From: Alphaproteobacteria bacterium
Lineage (GTDB): Bacteria > Pseudomonadota > Alphaproteobacteria > Caulobacterales > Maricaulaceae
Length of the DNA: 64,000 nucleotides
Direction: 5' to 3'
NCBI GenBank assembly: GCA_018222865.1
Contig: JAAEZM010000005.1
Location: 1-64,000 of the forward strand
Part shown: in pieces, positions 39,161-49,001 of the stretch
Numbering within the stretch: the stretch's first letter is position 1
How the letters are laid out: every line of letters begins with the position of its first letter
The notes under the pieces: generated by a model
The model's input: only the letters and a program-made list of their open reading frames with translations
Told to the model about the DNA's origin: nothing
Databases searched by the model: none
Translations under genes and position numbers: made by a program

Positions 39161-41224
39161 CTATTGCCAGGGTCGGTCTGGAACACGTGCCGAATCCTCG
39201 ACGCGCACCATCCTGGCAATTGTACGGCCCCTGGCCCGGTTCGCTTCCGCAAGCCAGAGCAAGTGGCCACCAAAAGCCGCCAGGGCGTGTCCATCAATAA
39301 TCTCCGCGTCGCATGCACGCGCGATCCAGGGCTCAATCGTCTGCGGTGTGACAATCAAAGAGGCGCGGCGACAATCCTCATCCAGCGTTTCGGCAAGACG
39401 GCTCCAAATCAGGATTTGCCCGTCCAGCTCAAATCCGCAGCCGGACGGATCGCAATGGGGCTGTGAAAACTCACCCTGCCCGTACCTTTCCAGAAACACG
39501 CGTTCAGCGAATGCACCCCGCCGCCCTGGCGATGCCGACCATCGGGTGTGGGTAGCACTCGCGCCTGAGCTTCTCTGCGCAACGATCATCCGGCCGGTCT
39601 CACTAATGAAAACATCAGGCCCCGGTAAACATGCCCACAACCCCATACTCCCCAGCACAATAGCCAGCCCGTAAAGTCGGACAGCTTTTCGGCCAAGCAG
39701 CACAAGAAGATAGCCGCTGATGAAAATGGCCAACACCCAGCCCGGCGCGGACGGAATAGGTGTCAGTGAACCCGGCCAGGACGTCACCCAGGCTGCACTC
39801 CAGAAAATAAAGTCCAGCCCGGCCGACATGATTGCCAGAGCCAGCGCCTCCAGCCCGAAAGGCATGAAGATCAGGGCCAAGACACCCATGGGCATTACCA
39901 TGAATGTGAATACCGGCATGGCGAGGATGTTTGCCGCAAGCCCGTATTGCGCCAGCCGGTGGAAGTGAAACGCGGCTATGGCCGATGTGGCCGTGCCCGC
40001 AATAAGACTGGTGACCACCAATCCGCTGGCAATCGACACCGGCCCTCGCGGAAACCAGGCGTGACCGCCGCGTTCGCGCAAATACTCAGCCATGGCTATG
40101 AGTGCGCCTGCCGCCGCAAAAGACATCTGAAAACCGGGTGACACAGCGCTTTCAGGCTGAAAGATCAACACCGCTATCAAAGCCAGGGCCAGTGTATGCA
40201 TGGAAAAGGCGCGGCGCCCTGCCAGTGCCGCCAGAAGCAGGGCTGCCGTCATTATGAAGGCGCGCTGGGTTGGAATCGCTCCCCCCGAGACGATTAAATA
40301 GAGGACGCCAGCAAGCAGGCCGGAGATTGCTGCCGGAGCGATCGTATTGCCGCGTCGAGACCAGGGAAAAAGCATTGCGCTTAAGAGACGAATAGCGAAG
40401 AAAACCCCGCCCGCTACAAGCCCCATATGCAGCCCGGAGATGGCCAGGATATGGCCCAGCCCAGACCTCCGTAGGAGCTCGGCGTCTTCCGGTTCGATAT
40501 GCGAACGATCCCCGGTCAGAAGCGCTGCTGCTATCGCTCCATTCCGTTCCGGTAAATGGTTCCGGATGCGCTCGGAGAGCTGTCCGCGAAAGCGCGCCAG
40601 AGATCGTGCAAGCGCAGCGGTTTCCGGAGCGGTACCAGTCGGCGATCCTTGCTCCAACCGACTGATCGCATAACCGCTAAGGGCGACCCGTCTGAAGAAG
40701 AGCGGTAACCGACTATCATAGGCGCCCGGGACGGCTGCGCGGGCGGGTGTGAAGAGTTGTGCTCGCAGTTGAACATAATCACCGGGTCGAACCGCATCCG
40801 CTCTCACAACAATGCGCAAGCGGCAGACGGATTCATCCGGGCGGACATAGATGCGTGTTCGGCCGCTCGAGGACCGGTCGATCATTTCAATCCAGCCGGA
40901 AACCTCTTGTGGGCCGGCTTGCCAATCCTCATTGCAGCCAGCAGACCCAACCCGACTCTGCGCGGCTAGAAGCGCCGTCAGATACCCGACAGCGATCATG
41001 GCCGTGAGCCAACTCGCCAGACTTGGCCGAAGCAGGGGCAGCGCCGACACCGCTATCGCCAGCAAAGCGAATACGCCTCGCACATTCTCCGGTACTGAAA
41101 AATACACAGCGCACCCGGCCAATACACCGACAGCAAATCCCTGCACGCCTCGCGAAAAAGTGAATTCCCCTTTTAATGCAGGGATTAAAGCGTTTGGAAC
41201 CTTGATTGGGCGCGCTCTAGACAT
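39161..41224 (-). CDS. comEC: ComEC/Rec2 family DNA-uptake channel protein
   Basis: 687 residues. A DUF4131-type soluble region (about 110-200) is followed by the Competence domain with the signature LGHILAISGLHMGLVAGGV, GAIPTQRAFIM and many transmembrane helices (about 210-540). The C-terminal tail (VFISETGRMIVAQRSSG) is a remnant of the usual metallo-beta-lactamase-like nuclease domain and is short, lacking a clear zinc motif. It probably imports single-stranded DNA. Opposite to lexA and divergent from gltX. Confidence 0.9.
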   Translation of the reverse strand: MSRARPIKVPNALIPALKGEFTFSRGVQGFAVGVLAGCAVYFSVPENVRGVFALLAIAVSALPLLRPSLASWLTAMIAVGYLTALLAAQSRVGSAGCNEDWQAGPQEVSGWIEMIDRSSSGRTRIYVRPDESVCRLRIVVRADAVRPGDYVQLRAQLFTPARAAVPGAYDSRLPLFFRRVALSGYAISRLEQGSPTGTAPETAALARSLARFRGQLSERIRNHLPERNGAIAAALLTGDRSHIEPEDAELLRRSGLGHILAISGLHMGLVAGGVFFAIRLLSAMLFPWSRRGNTIAPAAISGLLAGVLYLIVSGGAIPTQRAFIMTAALLLAALAGRRAFSMHTLALALIAVLIFQPESAVSPGFQMSFAAAGALIAMAEYLRERGGHAWFPRGPVSIASGLVVTSLIAGTATSAIAAFHFHRLAQYGLAANILAMPVFTFMVMPMGVLALIFMPFGLEALALAIMSAGLDFIFWSAAWVTSWPGSLTPIPSAPGWVLAIFISGYLLVLLGRKAVRLYGLAIVLGSMGLWACLPGPDVFISETGRMIVAQRSSGASATHTRWSASPGRRGAFAERVFLERYGQGEFSQPHCDPSGCGFELDGQILIWSRLAETLDEDCRRASLIVTPQTIEPWIARACDAEIIDGHALAAFGGHLLWLAEANRARGRTIARMVRVEDSARVPDRPWQ

Positions 41225-41336
41225 AGCTGCTGTCTTGCCGCAGGTGAGGCCCTTACGTCGGTGATGCTAATCATGCTAACACCCTGTTTCCCTCCCGCAG
41301 CGCAACATGCGTTCGCACGCGCAACAGAAAGTCCTT

Positions 41337-42737
41337 ATGATTCGCACTCGCTTCGCGCCCTCACCAACCGGTTTCCTGCACATTGGCGGAGCCCGTACCG
41401 CCTTGTTCAATTGGTTATTCGCCAAGCATCATGGTGGCGAATTCCTGCTGCGTATTGAGGACACAGATCGCGAACGCTCCACAGACGCTGCGATTGAAGC
41501 GATTTTGGATGGGCTTGGTTGGCTCGGCCTGGATTGGACCGGTGAGGCGGTTTCGCAGTTCTCGCGTGCTGATCGCCATAAGGAAATCGCGGACCAGCTG
41601 ATCGAAAACGGTCACGCTTTTCGGTGTTACTGCACCCCTGACGAAGTCAGCGCGCTGCGTGAACAAGCTTTTGCGGATGGTCGTGCACTGCGCTCGCCCT
41701 GGCGAGACCGGGACAGTTCCCAAGCCCCTGCGGGCGCCGACTATGTTGTTCGTTTCCGCGCGAGCGATGCAGACATGGTCATTGAAGACGCGGTGCAAGG
41801 TCGTGTCACCTGGGCAGCAAAAGAATTCGACGACCTTGTGATCCTGCGTTCAGATGGCACGCCCACATATAACCTGGCCGTTGTCGTCGATGACCATGAT
41901 ATGGAAATCACCCATATCATTCGCGGTGATGATCACTTGATCAATGCCGGACGCCAAAGCCAGATCTATGATGCGATGGGCTGGGACCGCCCTGTTTTCG
42001 CGCACATCCCCCTTATTCACGGTGATGACGGCAAGAAGCTGTCAAAACGCCACGGCGCGCTCGGTGCGGAGGCTTACCGCGATATGGGCTATCTTCCGGA
42101 GGGGCTGCGCAATTACCTTCTGCGCCTCGGCTGGGCCAAGGGTGACCAGGAATTCTTCACCGATGCTGACGCAATTGCCGCATTTTCCATGGATGGGCTG
42201 AAGAAATCCCCGGCCCGGCTCGACCTGGAAAAAATGGCGCATATCAACAGCCTCCACCTCGAGAAGGCTGATGATGCTCGTTTGCTAGAGCTGGCCTGGC
42301 CCTGGATCGAGGCACTTGAAGAGCGCGAAACACGGAGCGACCTGATCGAGGCGCGATATCTCGCTGCCCTGCCCGTTTTGAAAACACGGGCATCAACACT
42401 GGAAGAACTCGCCTCTCAGGGTTATTTTCTAATCAAGGCTCGCCCTTACACCTTCACCGGCAAGGCCGCCAAAGCACTCAATGATGAGGCTCGCGCGCGT
42501 CTTAACCGCCTTTTCACAACTCTGTCTGACATCTCCGCATGGACAGAAGATGCATTGGGACAAGCACTCAAAGACTTCGCCGAAACCGAAGAGGTTGGTT
42601 TCGGCAAGGTTGGTCAGCCGCTTCGTGCGGCATTAACTGGCGGAGCTCCGGCTCCGGATTTAGCGCAAGTCATGGTCTTTCTGGGCCGTGAGGAAGCACT
42701 AGATCGCATTAAGGAACAATCCGCACCGGGCCAATAA
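41337..42737 (+). CDS. gltX: Glutamate--tRNA ligase
   Basis: 466 residues. Class I synthetase: the HIGH motif is FLHIGG at 13-18 and the KMSKS motif is KKLSKRHGA near residue 236. RTRFAPSPTG is the invariant N-terminal start. I prefer ATG 41337; ATG 41307 adds ten residues. A weak AGAAAG lies upstream. Alphaproteobacteria often have two GltX paralogues, one of which also charges tRNA-Gln, so the exact tRNA specificity is open. Confidence 0.95.
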   Translation: MIRTRFAPSPTGFLHIGGARTALFNWLFAKHHGGEFLLRIEDTDRERSTDAAIEAILDGLGWLGLDWTGEAVSQFSRADRHKEIADQLIENGHAFRCYCTPDEVSALREQAFADGRALRSPWRDRDSSQAPAGADYVVRFRASDADMVIEDAVQGRVTWAAKEFDDLVILRSDGTPTYNLAVVVDDHDMEITHIIRGDDHLINAGRQSQIYDAMGWDRPVFAHIPLIHGDDGKKLSKRHGALGAEAYRDMGYLPEGLRNYLLRLGWAKGDQEFFTDADAIAAFSMDGLKKSPARLDLEKMAHINSLHLEKADDARLLELAWPWIEALEERETRSDLIEARYLAALPVLKTRASTLEELASQGYFLIKARPYTFTGKAAKALNDEARARLNRLFTTLSDISAWTEDALGQALKDFAETEEVGFGKVGQPLRAALTGGAPAPDLAQVMVFLGREEALDRIKEQSAPGQ

Positions 42738-42767
42738 TCCGGATGCCCGAGTAACGAGGGAAGACAA

Positions 42768-44072
42768 ATGGAAAGCAAAGCAAAGCCGAACGGCACAGCC
42801 ACGCTCAGCTATAATGGGGAGAATTACGACCTTCCGGTATTCTCCGGTGAAATCGGTCCGGATGTTATCGACATCCGCAAGCTGTATGCCCAGACCGGCA
42901 TGTTCACTTATGATCCAGGCTTCACCTCCACGGCGAGCTGCGAGAGCCAGATCACCTATATTGATGGCGATGAAGGCACCCTGCTCTATCGCGGCTATCC
43001 TATCGATCAGCTGGCAGAGAAATCCTCCTTCATCGAGGTCTGCTACCTGCTCATGAATGGCGAGCTGCCGTCCGCGACGGATCTGGAGACGTTCGACTGG
43101 ACGATCCGCCGCCACTCCATGCTGCATGATCAGTTCGAGATGTTCTTCCGTGGTTTCCGCCGCGATGCGCACCCGATGGCGATTATGGTCGGCACGGTCG
43201 GCGCGCTCTCGGCCTTCTACCATGACAGCACGGATATCAATGATCCGCAGGCCCGCACCATTGCAAGCCACCGCATGATCGCGAAAATGCCGACCATTGC
43301 TGCGCGCGCCTTCAAATACGCGATCGGACAGCCTTTCATCAGCCCGCGCAATGAGCTGGACTATGCAGCAAACTTCCTGCGCATGTGTTTCGCTGTTCCG
43401 GCCGAAGATTATGAAAGCAATGAAGTTCTCGCCAAGGCGATGGACAAGATTTTCATTCTCCACGCTGATCACGAACAGAACGCTTCAACCTCTACGGTTC
43501 GCCTGGCCGGTTCTTCCGGTGCCAACCCGTTCGCTTGTATTGCTGCGGGTATCGCATCGCTCTGGGGTCCGGCACATGGTGGCGCCAATGAAGCGGCACT
43601 GAACATGCTCAACCAGATCGGTTCCGTCGACAAAATCCCGGAATATGTCGCTAAGGCCAAGGACAAGTCCGACCCGTTCCGCCTGATGGGCTTCGGTCAC
43701 CGCGTCTATAAAAACTACGATCCGCGCGCGAAAGTCATGCGCGAGACCTGTCACGAGGTTCTCGATGTTCTTGGCGTCCGCAATGACCCGACTCTGCAGG
43801 TCGCCATGGAGCTCGAGCGCATCGCTCTGGAGGACGAATACTTCGTTGAGAAGAAGCTCTACCCGAACATCGACTTCTATTCCGGCATCACGCTGAAAGC
43901 GATGGGCTTCCCGACCGAGATGTTCACGGTTCTCTTCGCCCTCGCTCGCACTGTTGGCTGGATTGCACAATGGTCTGAGATGATTGAGGATCCGTCCCAG
44001 AAAATCGGTCGTCCACGCCAGTTGTTCACCGGTGCAACGTCTCGCGATTACGTTCCGGCAGACAAGCGCTAA
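42768..44072 (+). CDS. gltA: Citrate synthase
   Basis: 434 residues, the type II (hexameric, NADH-sensitive) length. It condenses acetyl-CoA and oxaloacetate in the TCA cycle. Active-site histidines lie in [10 protein letters not shown] and [14 protein letters not shown], with the catalytic Asp in the C-terminal NIDFYSG. The ATG at 42768 has GAGGGAAGA upstream. A terminator follows. It comes 30 bases after gltX. Confidence 0.97.
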   Translation: MESKAKPNGTATLSYNGENYDLPVFSGEIGPDVIDIRKLYAQTGMFTYDPGFTSTASCESQITYIDGDEGTLLYRGYPIDQLAEKSSFIEVCYLLMNGELPSATDLETFDWTIRRHSMLHDQFEMFFRGFRRDAHPMAIMVGTVGALSAFYHDSTDINDPQARTIASHRMIAKMPTIAARAFKYAIGQPFISPRNELDYAANFLRMCFAVPAEDYESNEVLAKAMDKIFILHADHEQNASTSTVRLAGSSGANPFACIAAGIASLWGPAHGGANEAALNMLNQIGSVDKIPEYVAKAKDKSDPFRLMGFGHRVYKNYDPRAKVMRETCHEVLDVLGVRNDPTLQVAMELERIALEDEYFVEKKLYPNIDFYSGITLKAMGFPTEMFTVLFALARTVGWIAQWSEMIEDPSQKIGRPRQLFTGATSRDYVPADKR

Positions 44073-44091
44073 ACTACGATTTCGATCCAAG

Positions 44092-44122
44092 AAAAAGGCC
44101 GCTCCCAGAGCGGCCTTTTTTT
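44092..44122. terminator. Bidirectional terminator between gltA and lpxB
   Basis: AAAAAGGCCGCT, a 5-base loop and AGCGGCCTTTTT form a 12-base stem with T-runs on both strands. It ends gltA transcription and also reaches the end of lpxB (stop codon 44121-44123). Confidence 0.93.
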
Positions 44123-45284
44123 ATTTCGAACTGACGAGGCGAAGCACTGTCTCAGCGGCGCGCTCACTGGCGTCACCTCTGCCGCGCATGGCCTTCGTCG
44201 TTTCCATCAATCTCGCACTCAGCGCATGCCGGCGTTCGGGGTCTGCGAGGAGATCAGACACGGCCTTGCTCAGCAGGGATGGTCGCACCCGGGTTTGAAC
44301 AAATTCAGGCACCAGCATTTCATCTGCCGCGATATTTACCAGTGAGATAAAGGGCGCCTTCATGATCGAGAATGCGCGAATGATCGCCCAGGTAAACCAG
44401 CCGAGCTTATACCCCGTCACGGTCGGAACACCTGCAGTCGCCAGCTCTGTCACAACCGTTCCGGAACAGGCCAGCGCGACATCCGCGGCGGCGAAGGCAT
44501 CACGCTTTTCCTCTTCTCCAACTACAACCGCGCCGAAAGCCTTGCGGGCGCGCTCTGCATAGGGAGCGAGATGCTCGGCAACCGGCCCCGCAGCAACGAT
44601 AATCGGTGTGATATCGCGCGCGGACTTCAATCGCCGGACCGTTTCATACAAGTCTGGTCCCATACGGTCTATTTCCGACTTGCGGCTGCCAAAGAGAACC
44701 AGAACAGTTTCTGCATCGGCCGCAATTCCGTGCTGGCCCCGGAAGCCTGCACCATCGCCCGGCTCAGTGCGATCAAGAGTTGGATTGCCAACAAAGGTCA
44801 CAGGCAAGCCATGAGGCTCATAATACCGCCCGTCAAAACTCAATATTGTCATGAGATGATCGACAGCGGCCGCCAGGGTTTTCGCTCGCCCCGGCCGCGT
44901 CGCGAAGACCTGCGGGCCGACATATTTGATCAGCTTGATGGAAGGATCGATCGCGCGAACGCCCTGAGCAACGCGTAACATAAAGCCCCAGCTATCGATC
45001 AAAACCACGGCCGATGGCTTATGTTCAACAATGTCGGCGACAAGCTCGGCAACCCGCGACTTGATGCGTCCATAGGCTTTGACACCGTCAAAGAAACCGA
45101 GAATAGACAAGCCTTCGATACTGACTGTGGTCGCCACGCCTTCCTGCGCCATCGCGTCGCCTCCCATGCCGCGAAAAGCGATGTCTGGCCCGCCTTTAGC
45201 GCGCAAAGCCCGTATCAAGCCTGCTCCCAGCAAATCCCCCGAGCGCTCCGCAGCAACCACGTAGATGAGTGGCTCATCAGCCAT
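44121..45284 (-). CDS. lpxB: Lipid-A-disaccharide synthase
   Basis: 387 residues. It joins UDP-2,3-diacylglucosamine and lipid X. The glycosyltransferase-B fold shows AAERSGDLLGAGLI at the N-terminus, YVGPQVFATRPGRAK and the C-terminal ALACSGTVVTELATAGVPTV. ATG 45284 overlaps the lpxI stop by 8 bases; the longer in-frame reading is less likely. Last gene of the lipid A block. Confidence 0.95.
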   Translation of the reverse strand: MADEPLIYVVAAERSGDLLGAGLIRALRAKGGPDIAFRGMGGDAMAQEGVATTVSIEGLSILGFFDGVKAYGRIKSRVAELVADIVEHKPSAVVLIDSWGFMLRVAQGVRAIDPSIKLIKYVGPQVFATRPGRAKTLAAAVDHLMTILSFDGRYYEPHGLPVTFVGNPTLDRTEPGDGAGFRGQHGIAADAETVLVLFGSRKSEIDRMGPDLYETVRRLKSARDITPIIVAAGPVAEHLAPYAERARKAFGAVVVGEEEKRDAFAAADVALACSGTVVTELATAGVPTVTGYKLGWFTWAIIRAFSIMKAPFISLVNIAADEMLVPEFVQTRVRPSLLSKAVSDLLADPERRHALSARLMETTKAMRGRGDASERAAETVLRLVSSK

Positions 45285-46140
45285 CGTCAGGCTCCACAAG
45301 GGTCAAGAACATGCCGTGGTCATTGAGCGCGTTGGCGACGGCCTCACGGTCCAAGATCAACGCCCCTCCCGCTTCAAGCGCGATACCCGCCAAACCGGCC
45401 GCGGCACAACGTTCTACGGTATCGACACCAATAGTCGGCAAATCGACCCGGCGTTCTTGGATTGGTTTCGGCATTTTTGCCAGGATGCCTGCCCGGGCGG
45501 CACGCGTACCGCGAAGGTCAGCACTCAATCCGGCCACGCGGTCAATCATCGCATTCGTGCCTTCCTGCGCTTCCACAGCGAGGATGAGGCCGTTTGCAAT
45601 AATAGCCCCTTGCCCGATATCAAGAGCTCCGATTGCACGCGCGATCTCGCAGGCCTTCGCGATATCTCCTGCATGCGCTTCACTGCCCTGGCCTAACCCA
45701 CCATCATCTATCGTGGGCGCGAGTGCGGCGAGCACATCATTTGCGCCCACCACAGTGAAGCCTTGGCTCTCAAACTCGCCAACAACGACGCGAATGAGTG
45801 CATCATCTCCCTTGCGACCCGCAGCGAGTGCCTTGGGGACCATCAGAAGGCCACGCGCATCCATTTTCAGCCCGCTAATGTCCGGACGGGTCACATATCC
45901 GGCAAAACAAATCGCATCACAGCCAGCGCGCTTGAGCGCTTTTGTCATGCCACCTATTTGACCGACGGACAGTTCAACATTGTCGAACGCCGAATAATCG
46001 CGGTCAGTGAAACCCGTCAGAGTGATTACAAACGGATTGCGTTCGCGCTGGGCCGAAGCCAGTTCCAGCGGTAGATCCCCTCCGCCCGCCAGAATACCCA
46101 GGCGCGTCCAGCGCACATGTTCAGTGCGGGTATCAGTCAT
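45277..46140 (-). CDS. lpxI: UDP-2,3-diacylglucosamine pyrophosphatase LpxI
   Basis: 287 residues. It hydrolyses UDP-2,3-diacylglucosamine to lipid X, replacing LpxH in many alphaproteobacteria. Typical LpxI features: [27 protein letters not shown] and [22 protein letters not shown]. The ATG at 46140 overlaps the lpxA stop by 8 bases, so the longer upstream start is rejected. Confidence 0.93.
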   Translation of the reverse strand: MTDTRTEHVRWTRLGILAGGGDLPLELASAQRERNPFVITLTGFTDRDYSAFDNVELSVGQIGGMTKALKRAGCDAICFAGYVTRPDISGLKMDARGLLMVPKALAAGRKGDDALIRVVVGEFESQGFTVVGANDVLAALAPTIDDGGLGQGSEAHAGDIAKACEIARAIGALDIGQGAIIANGLILAVEAQEGTNAMIDRVAGLSADLRGTRAARAGILAKMPKPIQERRVDLPTIGVDTVERCAAAGLAGIALEAGGALILDREAVANALNDHGMFLTLVEPDDG

Positions 46141-46924
46141 GCGGCATGCAAAGTGATCGCTTGGCATCGGCACGGATGAAATCAATGATCTCCTTCACAG
46201 GAGCATTGTCTGAGTAATCACGGGACACATCGTCCAGTCGCTCCTGGAACGTGCCTTCCTCAGCGAAAAGCAAACGATAAGCGGCGCGCAGATCGCGCAG
46301 CGTTTCTCGAGGCATGCCCCGACGCTTCAGGCCGACGACGTTTAGCCCGGCCAGATGCGCGTGATTACCAATCACCGATCCATAGGGAATAACGTCAGAG
46401 GTCACCATGGCCATCGCCCCGATGAAAGCGTGACGGCCGACCCGGCTGTTTTGATGTATGCCAGCATACCCGCCCAGGATGACGTGATCACCGATCGTTG
46501 TGCCACCACCGATCGCCGCACCGTTTGCGAAAACAACCCGATCGCCCACAAGGCTGTCGTGAGACACATGGCTGCCGACCATGAAATACCCGTCATCACC
46601 AACGCGCGTCGAGCCGCGACCCACACTCGTGCCGGGATGCATGGTCACGTTCTCACGCAGGATATTACGCTCGCCAATGATCAGCGTTGTGTCTTCGCCC
46701 TGATATTTGAAATCCTGTGGAGGATGCCCAAGATGAACGCCCGGATATAGAACGCTGTCCGCGCCGAGCTCGGTAAGCCCGGCCACGGTGACATGCGACA
46801 TGACACGAACACGATCCCCCAGCACCACACGTGGTCCGATGATGGAAAACGGGCCGATTTCGACATCGACGCCCAATTGCGCGGCAGGATCCACGAGCGC
46901 GGTGGGGTGAATGATCTGGCTCAT
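46133..46924 (-). CDS. lpxA: UDP-N-acetylglucosamine acyltransferase
   Basis: 263 residues. First committed acyl transfer of lipid A synthesis. The N-terminal left-handed beta-helix consists of hexapeptide repeats ([16 protein letters not shown]). The region [14 protein letters not shown] reads [14 protein letters not shown] here, and the catalytic His region [10 protein letters not shown] is present. It overlaps fabZ by 4 bases and lpxI by 8. Confidence 0.96.
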   Translation of the reverse strand: MSQIIHPTALVDPAAQLGVDVEIGPFSIIGPRVVLGDRVRVMSHVTVAGLTELGADSVLYPGVHLGHPPQDFKYQGEDTTLIIGERNILRENVTMHPGTSVGRGSTRVGDDGYFMVGSHVSHDSLVGDRVVFANGAAIGGGTTIGDHVILGGYAGIHQNSRVGRHAFIGAMAMVTSDVIPYGSVIGNHAHLAGLNVVGLKRRGMPRETLRDLRAAYRLLFAEEGTFQERLDDVSRDYSDNAPVKEIIDFIRADAKRSLCMPHD

Positions 46925-47367
46925 GTGTTCTCAATCGCCTTTGCTGCGAACTCCGCCTGACAGGCCTTCACACCGTCGGCATAGACCTCGCCTTTAAACT
47001 TGAATACGCCATGGCGCATCGCGGTAACCTCGACCGGCATCCGAAGCTGCATGCCGGGCCTTACCGGCGAGCGAAACTTGACCTTGTCGGCTCCCATGAA
47101 GAAAACCGTAGCGCTATCCGGTCCGGCCTTGAGCGTCTTATACATCAAGACTGCCCCCGTCTGCCCAAGCGCCTCGATCATCAAGACGCCCGGCATAACC
47201 GGGTTGCCGGGAAAATGCCCCGGAAAGAAGGGCTCATTGATGGTTACACCCTTAATACCGGTGATGGATTCTCCCTCCACATAGTCTTCTGCAGCGTCCA
47301 CAAGGAGGAAGGGATAACGATGTGGCAGAAGCGTCAGAATTTCAGCGCTTTCGATCCGTGAAGACAT
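46921..47367 (-). CDS. fabZ: 3-hydroxyacyl-ACP dehydratase FabZ
   Basis: 148 residues, hotdog fold. Catalytic His51 and Glu65 are in [14 protein letters not shown] and [10 protein letters not shown]-terminal [11 protein letters not shown] is standard. It dehydrates 3-hydroxyacyl-ACP and competes with LpxA for the same substrate, which explains their coupling. Its ATG directly follows the lpxD stop. Confidence 0.97.
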   Translation of the reverse strand: MSSRIESAEILTLLPHRYPFLLVDAAEDYVEGESITGIKGVTINEPFFPGHFPGNPVMPGVLMIEALGQTGAVLMYKTLKAGPDSATVFFMGADKVKFRSPVRPGMQLRMPVEVTAMRHGVFKFKGEVYADGVKACQAEFAAKAIENT

Positions 47368-48399
47368 TTAGCTCTTGTCTCTTTTGGTCTTGGGTTTAAC
47401 GAGACGGCGGATTTGAGCCACCTCGCGAAGGTGATCGCGCAGCGGCTGGGCCGGCGCTCCAGCATAAATGCCCGGTTCGGTGAGACTATTCATGACCGCA
47501 GCACCGCCGCCAATCGTCACGTCATCTCCGATTGTGATGTGGTCAGCAAGACCGACACGCCCACCAAACACCACGCGCGCCCCGATCTTGGTACTTCCGG
47601 AGATACCGGCAAACGCCGCCATCAGCGTATCTTCACCCACATCGCAATTATGGGCGATGTGCGAAAGATTATCGACCTTTACGCGATCCCCAATGCGGGT
47701 CGCTCCGAACACGCCGCGATCAATTGTTGAATTCGCGCCAATCGTCACAGCGTCCCCAAGGGACACGGATCCAATATGAGGAACATCGATCGCGCCCGTC
47801 TTCGATATGGCGACGCCGAAACCCGCTTCGCCAATCACGGCTCCGGAGAGGATATTGCACGTCTCACCAATATCGGCGCAACGCAGTGAGGCATTTGCCC
47901 CTATTCGGCTGCCGCGGCCGATACGGCATCCAGGGCCAATAACCGTATTGGCTCCGATGATGACATCTTCCGAGATCACGGCCTCCTGGCCGATCACCAC
48001 ATTTGGCGCAAGACTAGCGGACGGATCGACCTGCGCACTGGCATGAATGGCAGCTTGGCCGTCATGTTCGCGCAGGCGGAACAAAGCCGAGGCCGCCTTT
48101 GCAAAACCCGCGCGCGGCGCCTCGTGAATCAAATGGACTACGCCCAGCGCGTTTAAACCATCTGCCAGGCTTTGAGGCGCCAGGAGGACAATACCGTCCA
48201 TGCGCTGACCTTGGGCCGCATCAAGAAGCTTCGCATTCTCGATATAGCCAAGAGCCCCAGGCCGCAGCGCGTCTAGCGGAGCCACGGTCGTGACTTCAAA
48301 AACGCCATGCCCGGAATCAGAAATCGCTGCGCCGGACAGCGCAGCGATTTCTTGTACCGTTAGCGGGCCCAGCTGGTCGAAAAACCGTTGCTCTGCCAC
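47368..48399 (-). CDS. lpxD: UDP-3-O-acylglucosamine N-acyltransferase
   Basis: 343 residues. N-terminal uridine-binding domain (TVQEIAALSGA), then hexapeptide beta-helix repeats from about residue 115 to 290 with the catalytic His in NLSHIAHNCDVGED. It adds the second acyl chain in lipid A. It sits between the periplasmic chaperone gene and fabZ, the canonical proteobacterial order. Confidence 0.96.
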   Translation of the reverse strand: MAEQRFFDQLGPLTVQEIAALSGAAISDSGHGVFEVTTVAPLDALRPGALGYIENAKLLDAAQGQRMDGIVLLAPQSLADGLNALGVVHLIHEAPRAGFAKAASALFRLREHDGQAAIHASAQVDPSASLAPNVVIGQEAVISEDVIIGANTVIGPGCRIGRGSRIGANASLRCADIGETCNILSGAVIGEAGFGVAISKTGAIDVPHIGSVSLGDAVTIGANSTIDRGVFGATRIGDRVKVDNLSHIAHNCDVGEDTLMAAFAGISGSTKIGARVVFGGRVGLADHITIGDDVTIGGGAAVMNSLTEPGIYAGAPAQPLRDHLREVAQIRRLVKPKTKRDKS

Positions 48400-48413
48400 T
48401 GTGCTAAACCGCT

Positions 48414-48998
48414 TTACTCAGACGCCTCAGCGCCTTCCTGCGGCAGGCGAACCCGGTTGACCGGAACCGTTGGCAGGCGGGTGTTGAGCAATTCAATGAC
48501 CGCATCGGAGATATCGACGTCCGGGCTGGCGAAAACGAGATTGGAACGATCCACCAGGATATCGATGGAGCGCTGCTCTACGACTTCCTCAAGGATAGGG
48601 CCAAGAGATTCATAAACCGGACGCATGGCCTGGCGCTCAGTCGCGACAATTTCTTGCTGACGCACGCGACGTGCGACTTCAAACTGTTGCGCTTGAGTGT
48701 TCAGCGCCTCGATGCGCTGCATCAGGTCCGGGCGCTGCTGTACAGCTGCCGGGGTCATGGACGCGGTCTCGGCATTGAGGGCTTCCGTTTCCTGTTGGAT
48801 CGGTGCGCCCATGGCTGCCAGCTCTGCATCGATTTCCTGAGCGATAGCAGAGATACGCGTTGCAATATGCTGTCCCACGGCACTTTCCCGAAGAACACGC
48901 TCCTCGTTCATGACGGCCACATTCGTCTGGGCCATCGCCGGAGCACCAAGCGCGAAGACCGCGACCGGCAGAAGAAGAAGAGATTTGAGCAGTTTCAT
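48414..48998 (-). CDS. OmpH/Skp family outer-membrane chaperone
   Basis: 194 residues with a signal peptide ending near APAMAQ. The mature part is a long charged helical pair (ALNTQAQQFEVARRVRQQEI) flanked by a small beta body (VAVMNEERVLRES, IDILVDRSNLVF), as in Skp. It escorts outer-membrane proteins to BamA, whose gene starts upstream and ends 3 bases before this one. Homology within the OmpH family is clear; the residue-level match to Skp is loose. Confidence 0.9.
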   Translation of the reverse strand: MKLLKSLLLLPVAVFALGAPAMAQTNVAVMNEERVLRESAVGQHIATRISAIAQEIDAELAAMGAPIQQETEALNAETASMTPAAVQQRPDLMQRIEALNTQAQQFEVARRVRQQEIVATERQAMRPVYESLGPILEEVVEQRSIDILVDRSNLVFASPDVDISDAVIELLNTRLPTVPVNRVRLPQEGAEASE

Positions 48999-49001
48999 AA
49001 C

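Noticed and set aside
41171-41188. Second CtrA-like site TTAA-N8-TTAA
   Set aside because: The spacer is 8 instead of 7 and it lies inside the comEC coding region.
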